Of a stretch of DNA of 64,000 nucleotides, positions 41,694 through 50,292 are shown one piece after another. Numbering within the stretch: the stretch's first letter is position 1; each line of letters starts with the position of its first letter. The stretch comes from Prauserella shujinwangii (GTDB taxonomy: Bacteria; Actinomycetota; Actinomycetes; Mycobacteriales; Pseudonocardiaceae): positions 186,001 to 250,000 of the forward strand of contig NZ_PVNH01000007.1 in assembly GCF_003001955.1 (NCBI RefSeq). The letters run 5' to 3'. Under the pieces are notes generated by a model. It did not search any database. It was not told the DNA's origin and was given only the letters and a program-made list of their open reading frames with translations. A program made the translations under genes and the position numbers.

Positions 41694-42164
41694 ATGGCCG
41701 AGACGATGTCCGTCGACGAGATCGTCGGGGAACTGCGGGAGATGATCGAGGTGAGCCTGCGCAACCCGACCACCCTGCGCAGGCTGCTGGGCAACTCGAT
41801 CGTGATCCAGTACCAGTTCGTCCGGCCGGGCGGCGACGTGGTGCCGTACGTGCTCACGGTGGCCGACGGACGCGGCGGTGTCGAGCCGGGCGAGGTGCCG
41901 GAGCAGGACGCCGACCTCGTCATCCGGACCGAACCGATCACCCAGCACCGCATCACCAGCGGCGAGCTCGGCGGGCGGGAGGCGGTGGTCAGCGGGATGC
42001 TCGACATCCGCAAGGCTCCGTCGATGCCGAAGCTGGTGTTCCTGCGCTCGATGTTCAACCAGTACAAGAAGGCCCGGCTGCGGGCGGACCCGCCGGACGG
42101 CGACGGCTGCGCCGTGGAGACGAGCGGACGCCTCGGGCGGCGCGGGAAAGGGGGAACCGAATGA
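41694..42164 (+). CDS. Stand-alone SCP2-like carrier protein
   Basis: The 156-residue protein starts at ATG 41694 behind AGGAGG. DADLVIRTEPITQHRITSGE, LGGREAVVSGMLDIRKAPSM and PKLVFLRSMFNQYKKARLR match the second half of the SCP2 sterol-carrier domain, and residues 30-70 form the beta sheet. It has no catalytic residues. It probably binds a hydrophobic intermediate. Together with the SCP2-like domain of the fusion protein it makes two lipid carriers in one pathway. It overlaps the P450 gene by 4 bp. Confidence 0.75.
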   Translation: MAETMSVDEIVGELREMIEVSLRNPTTLRRLLGNSIVIQYQFVRPGGDVVPYVLTVADGRGGVEPGEVPEQDADLVIRTEPITQHRITSGELGGREAVVSGMLDIRKAPSMPKLVFLRSMFNQYKKARLRADPPDGDGCAVETSGRLGRRGKGGTE

Positions 42165-43381
42165 CCACAGTGGACTCGGATCGGCCGTCCGGAACCGGCT
42201 TCGACCCGTTCGACCCCGCCGTGCGGCAGGATCCCTACCCGCACTACCGGCGGCTCAGGGAGGAGGCGCCCGTCTACCGCGACCCCTCCGGGTTCTGGGT
42301 GCTCACGCGGTACCGGGACGTGCGTGCCGCCCTGCGCGACCCGCGGTTCGGGCACAACCTGCGCGAGGTGCTCTCGGGCGGTACCGATTCGGACAGCCTG
42401 TTCTTCAAGCTGCCGCCGCTGTTCGTCGTGTTCGACCCGCCCGAGCACACCCGGCTGCGCAGGCTGGTGGGCAAGAGCTTCACCCGCAAGTACGTGGGCA
42501 AGCTGGCGGGGCGGGCCCAGGAGATCGTCACCGAGCTGGTGCGCGCCGCGCTGGACCAGGGCGAGGCCGACCTGGTGACGGCGCTGGGCAGGCCCTTCCC
42601 GGTCATCGTGATCGGCGAGATCCTCGGCGTCCCGGAGGCGGACCGCACGAACTTCTATCGCTGGTCCAATGACCTTGTCCGGGCCTGGGACCCCGGGTTC
42701 GCGCGAACCGAGGACGTCGTGCGGAAGGGTGAGCAGTCCCTGCGCGAGTTCGGCGAGTACTTCGCGTGGCTGGCGCAGCGGCGCCGGGACGAGCCCGGTG
42801 CGGACCTGCTGAGCAAGCTCGTGCGGGTGGAGGACGAGGGCGACACCCTGACCATGGAGGAGATCGTCGGCACCTGCGTGCTGCTGATCGTCGCCGGGTA
42901 CGAGTCCAGCGCCAACGGCATCACCCTCTACGCCCGCGAGCTGCTCAGCAGGCCGGGGCTGCTCGAGCTCTTCCGCTCCCGGCCCGACCTGCACGACCAG
43001 GCGGTCGAGGAGCTGCTGCGCTACGAGCCGCCGGGACACATGACGGTGCGCTCGGCGCTGACCGACGTGGAGGTCGACGGGCACACGATCCGGCAGCACG
43101 AGCGGGTCATCCTGATGATCTCGACGGCCAACCGGGATCCCGAGGTGTTCGACGACCCGGAACGGCTGGACTTCCGGCGCTGGCCGAACCACAACATCAC
43201 CTTCGGCGCGGGAATCCACCACTGCATGGGCGCCCCGCTCGCGCGGATGGAGCTGCGGCTCGCGCTGGCGACCCTGTTCCGCGAGGCCTCGCGGGTCGAA
43301 CTGGTCACCGACGACGTCCGGTTCCGGGACAACCTGCTGCTGCGCGGGCTCGTCTCGCTGCCGGTGCGGCTGGGGCGCTGA
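42161..43381 (+). CDS. Cytochrome P450 (first)
   Basis: The 406-residue protein has the bacterial class I layout: I-helix VLLIVAGYESSANGI (the usual acid-alcohol pair is E-S), K-helix EELLRYEPPG, and the heme-binding FGAGIHHCMGAPLARMEL with the axial Cys355. Redox partners are not encoded nearby. It starts with ATG overlapping the SCP2 stop and is followed 5 bp later by the cyclase gene. It most likely hydroxylates the prenyl product. Confidence 0.9.
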   Translation: MTTVDSDRPSGTGFDPFDPAVRQDPYPHYRRLREEAPVYRDPSGFWVLTRYRDVRAALRDPRFGHNLREVLSGGTDSDSLFFKLPPLFVVFDPPEHTRLRRLVGKSFTRKYVGKLAGRAQEIVTELVRAALDQGEADLVTALGRPFPVIVIGEILGVPEADRTNFYRWSNDLVRAWDPGFARTEDVVRKGEQSLREFGEYFAWLAQRRRDEPGADLLSKLVRVEDEGDTLTMEEIVGTCVLLIVAGYESSANGITLYARELLSRPGLLELFRSRPDLHDQAVEELLRYEPPGHMTVRSALTDVEVDGHTIRQHERVILMISTANRDPEVFDDPERLDFRRWPNHNITFGAGIHHCMGAPLARMELRLALATLFREASRVELVTDDVRFRDNLLLRGLVSLPVRLGR

Positions 43382-43386
43382 GCAAC

Positions 43387-45051
43387 GTGACCAGGGCCGG
43401 GGAACAGGCGCCGCGGGCCGAGCCCGCGGTCGGCGCGGCCGCCGAGGCGGTGCTCGCGCTGCGGCGGGCCGACGGTGGCTGGACGGGCACACTGCCGCCG
43501 TCCGCGGTGTCCACCGGTGCCGCCGTGTTCGCGCTCGCCTTCGCCGACCCGGACGGCTCCGCCGCTGTCCTCGAGCGGGCGGCGCGGTGGCTGCGCCAGG
43601 CGCGGGAACCCGACGGCGGATGGGCCGACTTCCCCGGCGGGCCGTCGACGGTGAACGCCACGGCCATCGCCGTGGCCGCGCTCCGGCTGTGCGAACCGGA
43701 GCGGTCGGATGCGCACGTGCGGACCGGCCTGGCCTGGCTGGAGCACCGTGGCGGCGTCGACGTGGTCGCCGACAAGCGGCGCTGCACGCTCAAGGCGGTG
43801 TGCGAGCACTACCTCGCGCTGGCGGGGTTGTACGACCCGGCGCGTCTGGCCCGCATGCCGGTGGAGCTCCTCGTGCTCCCGCGGGCGTTGCGGCAGAAGC
43901 TGTCCTTCACCGTGCCCGGTCTCGCCGCGTGGGGCGTGATGCAGGCACGCACGTGGCGCTTCGGTCCGGTCCGGCGGGCGGTGAACCGGCTGGCCGAGCC
44001 CGCGGCGCTGCGCTACCTGCGCGCGATCCACGACTACGAGGGCCCGGAAGGCGGGGTGGAGGAGTCGCCGCTCATGGTGGCCATCGTCTGCCTCGGCCTG
44101 CATCGCGCGGGCCGCGCGCCCGACCTGGTCGCCGCCTACCGCGACTACCTGCACGCGACGGTGCGCCGCGACGGGGCATGGGCGATCGACCGCGACATCG
44201 AGTGCTCGGTGACCGGGTACCTGGTGCCGGCGCTGGCCGAGGCGGGCCTGCGGGACGACCCTCGGCTTGCCGCCACCCGGCAGTGGATCCAGCGGTGCCA
44301 GCGGGCCGAGCGGTTCCCCGCCACCGGCTGCCCCGCGGGCGGGTGGGGCTGGTCGGTGCCGTCGGGATGGCCGGAGACCGACGACACCGCGGGCGCCGTC
44401 CTGGCGCTGACCGAGCTGGGCGTCCCGCCGGGGGATCCGGGGCTGCGCCGCGGCGTCGCCTGGCTGCTCACCATGCAGAACCGGAACGGCTCGTGGAGCT
44501 GCTTCGCCCGGGACACACCGTCCGACATGGACGCGCCCTGCACGGTGCTCACCGCACACGCGCTGCTGGCGCTGCGCCGGGTGGGAGCGGGAACCGCCGC
44601 CTGCCGCCGCGCCGTCCGGTGGCTGACCCGCACGCAGCGTCCCGACGGCTCGTTCGGCTGCGTCTGGTTCCGGGACCACACCGCCGGGACCGCCCGCGCG
44701 CTGGAGGCGCTCGGCGCGCTCGGCCTCGCGGACTCCGCCGCGGCGCGGGGCGCCCGGGACTGGCTGCTGCGGCACCAGCGCGACGACGGCGGCTGGGGCG
44801 ACGGGCACGGTGCGGCATCCACCGCGGAGGAGACGGCCTGGGCGGTACTGGGCCTGCTGCGCACCGGGGAGCGCGCGGCGAGCGAGCGCGGAGTGCGCTG
44901 GCTGCTGGCCGCCCGGCGAGCCGACGGGCTCTGGGACGCCGCGCCCGTGGGGTTCTACTTCCTCGAGCTGACCTACTGGTGCGACCACATTCCGCACGCG
45001 TACGCGTTGCAGGCGCTGGCCCGCTACCGGACGGAGGCCGGGTGCCGATGA
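43387..45051 (+). CDS. Class II terpene cyclase (squalene-hopene cyclase family)
   Basis: The 554-residue protein starts at GTG 43387. It has repeated QW-like motifs (REPDGGWADFP, QNRNGSWSCF, QRPDGSFGCVW, QRDDGGWGDGH) and the C-terminal VGFYFLELTYWCDHIPHAYA. The acid motif reads PETDDTA (residues 329-335) where squalene-hopene cyclase has DVDDTA, so the first Asp is Glu but the proton-donor Asp is kept. It would start cyclisation of a prenyl chain by protonation. At 554 residues it is shorter than squalene-hopene cyclase (about 630), like sesterterpene- or sesquarterpene-type cyclases. Confidence 0.85.
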   Translation: MTRAGEQAPRAEPAVGAAAEAVLALRRADGGWTGTLPPSAVSTGAAVFALAFADPDGSAAVLERAARWLRQAREPDGGWADFPGGPSTVNATAIAVAALRLCEPERSDAHVRTGLAWLEHRGGVDVVADKRRCTLKAVCEHYLALAGLYDPARLARMPVELLVLPRALRQKLSFTVPGLAAWGVMQARTWRFGPVRRAVNRLAEPAALRYLRAIHDYEGPEGGVEESPLMVAIVCLGLHRAGRAPDLVAAYRDYLHATVRRDGAWAIDRDIECSVTGYLVPALAEAGLRDDPRLAATRQWIQRCQRAERFPATGCPAGGWGWSVPSGWPETDDTAGAVLALTELGVPPGDPGLRRGVAWLLTMQNRNGSWSCFARDTPSDMDAPCTVLTAHALLALRRVGAGTAACRRAVRWLTRTQRPDGSFGCVWFRDHTAGTARALEALGALGLADSAAARGARDWLLRHQRDDGGWGDGHGAASTAEETAWAVLGLLRTGERAASERGVRWLLAARRADGLWDAAPVGFYFLELTYWCDHIPHAYALQALARYRTEAGCR

Positions 45052-46244
45052 ATGGCCGCCCCCGTTACCCGTTCGCCCGGGAAAGCCAGCTGGTGATGCC
45101 CCGGGAGTTCGCGTGGCTGCGCGAACGGGACCCGGTCTGCCGGGTGACGTTGCCGCACGGCCGCGAGGCGGTGCTGCTGACGCGGTACGACGACATCCGC
45201 GCGGCCCTGTCCGAGCGGCGGCTCAGCTCTCGGACCAACCGGCCGGGTTCGGCGCTGGAGGGCAGCGCGCCCGGGTTCGGCAACGCGGAACGTCCCTTCA
45301 GCGACCCGCCCGAGCACACCCGGTGGCGGGCGCTGGTGGCGGGTGCCTTCACGGCTCGCCGGGTGGCGGCGCTGCGGCCGCGGGTCCAGGACATCACCGA
45401 CGGGTTGCTCGACGCGATGGCCGCGCACGGCCCGCCGGCGGACCTGATGGCGGGGCTCGCGCTGCCCGTACCGGTCGCGGTGATCTGTGAGCTGCTCGGG
45501 GTGCCGGCAGCCGACCAGGCGGAGTTCCGGGACTGGGTCGACGAGGTGTTCCTGCTCCCGGCCGGTCCCGAACGGCGGACGCGGGCGCTGGGCGCGCTCG
45601 CCGACTACGTGCGCGGGCTGCTGGCCGCCCGGCGCGCCCGCCCCGGCCGGGACGACCTGCTCGACGGGTTGCTGGCCGTGCGGGACGCCGACGACGGCAG
45701 GCTGACCGAGGACGAGCTGGTGCAGACCGTGATGATCCTGCTGGCGGCCGGTTACAAGTCCACCGCCGCGCAGATCGGCCGCGGCGTGCTGACCCTGCTG
45801 CGGCACCGGGACCAGCTCGCGGTCCTGCGGGCGGATCCCGGTCTCGTGCCCGCCGCGGTGGAGGAACTGCTGCGGTACGCGGCGCCCGGTAACGGCCTCG
45901 GCGTCACCCGGTACGCCACCGGGACGCTGGACATCGGCGGGGTCCGTGTCCCCGAGGGGACGGTCGTCGTGCTCCCACCGCAGGCGGCGAACCGCGACCC
46001 CCGCCGGTTCCCCCGTCCCGACCGGTTCGACGTGTGCCGGGCCGGTGCGGCCCGGCACCTGGCGTTCGGCGCCGGGCCGCACTTCTGCCTCGGCGCGGCG
46101 CTGGCGCGGCTGGAGCTGCAGGTCGTGTTCGACCGGCTGCTGCGCCGGTTTCCGGGCATCGAGCTGGCGATCCCGCCCGGAGAGCTGCGCTGGCCCGCCG
46201 ACGGCGCGCTGCAGGGACCGGACGAGGTTCCGCTGCGCTGGTGA
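45048..46244 (+). CDS. Cytochrome P450 (second)
   Basis: The 398-residue protein starts at ATG 45048, overlapping the cyclase stop. Motifs: I-helix MILLAAGYKSTAAQIG, where Lys-Ser replaces the usual Glu/Asp-Thr pair, K-helix EELLRYAAPG, and heme loop FGAGPHFCLGAALARLEL with Cys347. The altered I-helix pair could mean an unusual oxygen-activation path or a non-hydroxylating reaction. A late oxidation of the cyclised scaffold is inferred from the operon order. Confidence 0.88.
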   Translation: MNGRPRYPFARESQLVMPREFAWLRERDPVCRVTLPHGREAVLLTRYDDIRAALSERRLSSRTNRPGSALEGSAPGFGNAERPFSDPPEHTRWRALVAGAFTARRVAALRPRVQDITDGLLDAMAAHGPPADLMAGLALPVPVAVICELLGVPAADQAEFRDWVDEVFLLPAGPERRTRALGALADYVRGLLAARRARPGRDDLLDGLLAVRDADDGRLTEDELVQTVMILLAAGYKSTAAQIGRGVLTLLRHRDQLAVLRADPGLVPAAVEELLRYAAPGNGLGVTRYATGTLDIGGVRVPEGTVVVLPPQAANRDPRRFPRPDRFDVCRAGAARHLAFGAGPHFCLGAALARLELQVVFDRLLRRFPGIELAIPPGELRWPADGALQGPDEVPLRW

Positions 46245-46269
46245 CCGGTCGCATCCGGAGAGGAGGCCG

Positions 46270-47574
46270 ATGTCCCACTACGACGTGCTGATCTGTGGCG
46301 CGGGCGTGGCCGGGCTGACCCTGGCCCGCGTGCTCGCCGCGCAGGGGCGCCGGGTCCTGGTGGTGGACAAGCAGACCCGCGATTCGATGGTACACAAGGG
46401 AGAGTTGCTCCAACCGCGGTCGCTGCAGGTGCTCGACGACCTCGGGGCGCTGCCCGCGCTGCGGGACCGGGAAGCCCTGGTGGCGCACCGGCTGGTGTGC
46501 TGCCGTCCCTCGGGGGAGGAGATTGCGCCACTGGACTACCGGCTGCTCCCCGGGCCGTTCAACTACTGCCTCGTACATCACTACCACGCCATCACGGCGG
46601 CGATCGGGCACGAGCTGGGGCCACGGGTCGAGATACGGCGGGGCACCCGGCTGGCTGCGCTCCACGAGGACTCCTCGGGGCGCGTCCGTGGAGCCCGGCT
46701 GGTGGAGGGCGGCGAGGTGCGGCAGGACGTCACCGCCACGCTCACCGTCGGCTGCGACGGAGCGTCCTCCCGGGCCCGGTCGGAGGCGGGTATCGGGGTC
46801 ACCCGGCAGCCGTACGAGCATCATCTCGTCGGGATCGATCTCGCCGACGGCAGCGGCCTTGGCCGGGACATCGCGGCGCACCTGACGGCGCGCGGCCTGC
46901 GGCTGCTGCTGCCCATGCCCGGCGGGCGTGCCCGGCTGTACGTGCAGGCGAGCCCGGCGGAGTGCAGGGAGCTGCGGCGGGACCGGCGCCGGTGGACGGA
47001 GCGGCTGCTGGCCGACGTGCCCGCGCTGGAGGTGGTGGCCGGGTCACTGCGGGCCGACGCGGTGCGGCCGCAGCTGCGGACGGCGGTCCGGCTCACCGCG
47101 CACTCCTGGACGCGTCCCGGGCTGGCCCTTCTCGGCGACGCGGCACACTGCGTGCATCCCATGGCAGGCCAGGGGATGAACTCCGCCATCGCCGACGCGT
47201 GGAGCCTCGGTGCCGCGCTGGGCGAGGTGGACCGGTTCCGCGCCGCCGAGGTCGACGCCGCGCTGGAACGCTACCGCGCGGCCGGAGAGCACCGCATGGC
47301 CTACGTGTGCCGGCTCAGCCACAACCTGGCCACCCTGTTCACGGACACCTCCCCGCGCACCAGGCTGCTGGGCCGCTACCTGCTGCGCCGCAACCGGACC
47401 AACCGCAGATTGCAGTTCCTGCTGACCTACAACATGTCCGGGCTGGGCGTGCACCGGTTCACCACGCGCGACCGGCTGGTCCAGTTCGGACTGATCCCGG
47501 ACCGGCGTGCGGGTGAGATCCCGGCGGTCCGGGCAGGCCGGGTCAGCACGTCCACTCGCCGCCGTCGGCCGTGA
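46270..47574 (+). CDS. FAD-dependent monooxygenase (UbiH/squalene-epoxidase-like)
   Basis: The 434-residue protein has the FAD fingerprint VLICGAGVAGLTLARVLAAQ, the motif TVGCDGASSRARSEAGI, and LALLGDAAHCVHPMAGQGMN. The group covers UbiH-type hydroxylases, epoxidases and geranylgeranyl-type reductases. In a terpene cluster it could epoxidise or hydroxylate the prenyl chain. An arginine-rich C-terminus follows. It is the last gene of the core operon, and its 3' end overlaps the convergent SDR gene by 32 bp. Confidence 0.85.
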   Translation: MSHYDVLICGAGVAGLTLARVLAAQGRRVLVVDKQTRDSMVHKGELLQPRSLQVLDDLGALPALRDREALVAHRLVCCRPSGEEIAPLDYRLLPGPFNYCLVHHYHAITAAIGHELGPRVEIRRGTRLAALHEDSSGRVRGARLVEGGEVRQDVTATLTVGCDGASSRARSEAGIGVTRQPYEHHLVGIDLADGSGLGRDIAAHLTARGLRLLLPMPGGRARLYVQASPAECRELRRDRRRWTERLLADVPALEVVAGSLRADAVRPQLRTAVRLTAHSWTRPGLALLGDAAHCVHPMAGQGMNSAIADAWSLGAALGEVDRFRAAEVDAALERYRAAGEHRMAYVCRLSHNLATLFTDTSPRTRLLGRYLLRRNRTNRRLQFLLTYNMSGLGVHRFTTRDRLVQFGLIPDRRAGEIPAVRAGRVSTSTRRRRP

Positions 47575-48337
47575 TCACCGAACCGGTGACCCAGCCGCAC
47601 ATCCCGGTGGCCGCGGCGTACACGACCCGCGCGATGTCGTCGGGCCGCCCGTACCGGCCGGCGACTCCGCCACCCGCCGCCGACGAACCGTCGGCCACGC
47701 CGTGCCTGCGGGCGGCCTCGATGGCACCCTCGGTGACGGTGGCTCCCGGAGCCACCGCGAGCACCCGCACGCCGCTCGCGGCGAGCTCCTCGGCGAACGC
47801 CCTGGTCAGCCCGACGACGCCGGACTTCGCGGCGGCGTAGGCGGCCTGCGCCCCGCCTCGCAGCGCCGCCGTGGACACGATGTTGACGATGCAGCCGCCG
47901 CCCTGCTCGCGCATCAGCCGGGCGGCCGCGGCGGTGCCGTGGAAGGTGCCGTCCAGGTTGACGGACAGCACCTCGCGCCACTCCCGCACCGTGGTCGCGA
48001 GCGTGGACGTGCTCACGGCGAACACCGCGGCGTTGTTGACCCACACGTCGAGACGGCCCCGCCGCCGGTGGAGCAGTCCGGCCAGTTCGGCGACCTGCTC
48101 GGCGGAGGTGACGTCCAGCGCGTGGGCCGTCGCCTCCCGCCCCTGCCCGCGCAGCGCGGCCGCCGCCGCGTGCGCCCGCTCCGCGTCGATGTCGGCGATC
48201 GCCACCGCCGCGCCCGCCTCCGCCAGCCGGGCCGCGACCGCACGGCCGATTCCCCGCGCGCCGCCGGTGACGACGGCGTGGTGCCCGGTGAGGTCGGTCA
48301 GGTCCGGCAGCGGCGTGTCCGTGAGGTCCTGCAGCAT
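47543..48337 (-). CDS. Short-chain dehydrogenase/reductase
   Basis: The 264-residue protein has the cofactor motif VVTGGARGIGRAVAARLAEA, NNAA (VWVNNAAVF), catalytic Ser (IVNIVSTAALRGG), and YxxxK in AAYAAAKSGVVGLTRAFAEE. It is a classical SDR acting on a hydroxyl or keto group with NAD(P). ATG 48337 follows GAGGTGACC. It is on the opposite strand to the core operon, but its position suggests it processes a product of the P450s. Confidence 0.85.
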   Translation of the reverse strand: MLQDLTDTPLPDLTDLTGHHAVVTGGARGIGRAVAARLAEAGAAVAIADIDAERAHAAAAALRGQGREATAHALDVTSAEQVAELAGLLHRRRGRLDVWVNNAAVFAVSTSTLATTVREWREVLSVNLDGTFHGTAAAARLMREQGGGCIVNIVSTAALRGGAQAAYAAAKSGVVGLTRAFAEELAASGVRVLAVAPGATVTEGAIEAARRHGVADGSSAAGGGVAGRYGRPDDIARVVYAAATGMCGWVTGSVITADGGEWTC

Positions 48338-48427
48338 GGTCACCTCAGCTTCGCAGAGCGTCGGCGGACCGGATGTCCGGGCTTTCCCGGACGTGCGGGC
48401 CGGAGGGGCTCCGCTAGCGTCGGCGGG

Positions 48428-49381
48428 GTGCGCTTCGGACTGTTCGTGCCGCAGGGACTCCGCATGGACCTTCCGGAATCCCCGGATCCGTCGGCACAGC
48501 TGGACACGCTGCTGGGCGTGGCCAGGGCGGCCGACGAGGGTCCGTGGGACTCGGTGTGGGTGCACGACCACCTGCACACCGTGCCCGAGCAACGGGACAG
48601 CACCCTGTTCGAGGCGTGGACGCTCACCGCGGTGCTGGCCAGGGAGACGCGGCGGGTGCGAATCGGTCAGATGGCCTGCAGCAACGGATTCCGGCACCCG
48701 GCGTTGTTCGCGAAGATGGCCTCCACTGTGGACGTGGCCAGCGGTGGACGGCTCTGTGCGGGGCTCGGTGCGGGCTGGTTCCGTGGCGAGGCGGTGGCGT
48801 ACGGGTATCCGTGGCCGGGGCTCGGCGAGCGGATGGCCCGCTTCGCGGAGGCGGTGCGCGTGGTGCATGCCCTGTGGACGGAGCGGCGGCCCACGGTCGA
48901 CGGCCGGTACTACGCGGTCGACCGGCCCAGCAACGAACCGCGCGGGCTGCCCAGACCCGAGTTCTGGATCGCCGGGGGCGGCGAGCGCGTGACCCTGCCG
49001 CTCGTGGCGCGGTACGGCGACGCCTGCAACGTGGGGGCGGGCGACCCCGCGGTGGTCGCGCGGAAGCTGGCGGTGCTGCGCGCGCACTGCGCCGACGCGG
49101 GACGCGACGAGGCAGGCATCACGAAGTCGACGAGCCTGGACGTGTTCCCCGTCGGCACCGAGGCGGAGCGGGAGACCGCCCGCACGTACGTGCTCCGGCA
49201 CGACAGCCTGGCCCGCCTCGACGGCGGGACGGCGGTGCGCACCGTGCGGGAGACGCGGGAGCGGGTCGCGCACCTGCGGGACGCCGGGGTGGAGCACCTG
49301 CTGGTGTACCTGCCCGGCCTCGCCCACGACCTGGAGCCCTTGCACCGGTTCGCGGAGGCGGTCATCCCGGTGTTCCGGTAG
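48428..49381 (+). CDS. LLM-class (F420-dependent type) oxidoreductase
   Basis: The 317-residue protein from GTG 48428 is a TIM-barrel of the luciferase-like group: VRFGLFVPQGLRMDLPES, SVWVHDHLHTVPEQRDSTLF, MASTVDVASGGRLCAGLGAG, and EFWIAGGGERVTLPLVARYG. Members use reduced F420 or flavin. A TAGCGT box lies 7 nt before the start and no ribosome site is visible, so it may be leaderless. It could reduce or oxidise a double bond or alcohol in the cluster product. Confidence 0.85.
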   Translation: MRFGLFVPQGLRMDLPESPDPSAQLDTLLGVARAADEGPWDSVWVHDHLHTVPEQRDSTLFEAWTLTAVLARETRRVRIGQMACSNGFRHPALFAKMASTVDVASGGRLCAGLGAGWFRGEAVAYGYPWPGLGERMARFAEAVRVVHALWTERRPTVDGRYYAVDRPSNEPRGLPRPEFWIAGGGERVTLPLVARYGDACNVGAGDPAVVARKLAVLRAHCADAGRDEAGITKSTSLDVFPVGTEAERETARTYVLRHDSLARLDGGTAVRTVRETRERVAHLRDAGVEHLLVYLPGLAHDLEPLHRFAEAVIPVFR

Positions 49382-49422
49382 GTCCGTGCGCGGCCGGTCG
49401 GTGGAGACGACGGAGGCAACCG

Positions 49423-50271
49423 ATGACGGAGCACGCAGTCGCCGCCGCGGAGTCCGCGCGGCGTGCCCTGTTCGTCCACGCCCACCCGGACGACGAGACG
49501 ATCGGCAACGGCGCCACGATCGCCCGGTACGTGGCGGAAGGCGTGCACGTCACCGTGGTCACCTGCACGCGGGGGGAGGAGGGGCCGGTGCTCCGGCCCG
49601 AGCTGGCGCACCTCGCGGCCGACCGGGAGGACCGGCTCGGCGAGCACCGGGCGCGGGAGCTGGCGGCCGCGCTGGCGGTTCTGGGCGTGCGGGACCACCG
49701 CTGGCTCGGCGGTGCGGGCACCTACCGGGACTCCGGTGACCGGGACGTCGCGCCGGGGCTCCCCGCCGGTTGCTTCCGGCTGGCCGACCTGCGCGAGGCC
49801 GCCGATCATCTCGTGGCGGTGATCCGGGAGGTGCGCCCGCAGGTCCTCGTCGCCGACGAGCCCGGAGGGGGCTACGGCCACCCGGACCACGTCCAGGCAC
49901 ACCGGGTCGCGACCTATGCGACCGCGCTCGCCGCGACCGCCGGGTACGCGCCGGAACTCGGGCGGCCGTGGGAGATCGCCCGGGTGTACTGGAACGCCCT
50001 GCCCGCCTCCGTGTTCCGGCGGGCGTTCCCCGGGTACCGGTTCCCCGGCGGCCCGCCGTCGATGGTCGTCGACGACGCCGCGGTGACCGCGCGGGTGGAC
50101 GCGAGCGCCTACCGGGACCGCAAGCGGGCGGCGTTGCGTGCGCACGCGACGCAGATCGACCCGGCACTGCCGGTGTTCACCGTGCTGTCCGACGGTGTCG
50201 AGTACTACCGGCTGGCGCACCGGCGGCCTCCCGGCACGATGGTGAGCGACCTGTTCGACGGAACGCGGTGA
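49423..50271 (+). CDS. PIG-L family deacetylase (MshB/LmbE-like)
   Basis: The 282-residue protein starts at ATG 49423 behind CGGAGG. It has the zinc motif VHAHPDDETIGNGATIARY and the second ligand pair in GGGYGHPDHVQAHRV, as in MshB. It removes an N-acetyl group from a glucosaminyl compound. It might be the mycothiol deacetylase or a conjugate amidase, or act on a sugar of the cluster product. The choice is unclear because the LLM and terpenoid genes adjoin it. Confidence 0.82.
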   Translation: MTEHAVAAAESARRALFVHAHPDDETIGNGATIARYVAEGVHVTVVTCTRGEEGPVLRPELAHLAADREDRLGEHRARELAAALAVLGVRDHRWLGGAGTYRDSGDRDVAPGLPAGCFRLADLREAADHLVAVIREVRPQVLVADEPGGGYGHPDHVQAHRVATYATALAATAGYAPELGRPWEIARVYWNALPASVFRRAFPGYRFPGGPPSMVVDDAAVTARVDASAYRDRKRAALRAHATQIDPALPVFTVLSDGVEYYRLAHRRPPGTMVSDLFDGTR

Positions 50272-50292
50272 GCCGCCGTCCCCGTACCGGTG

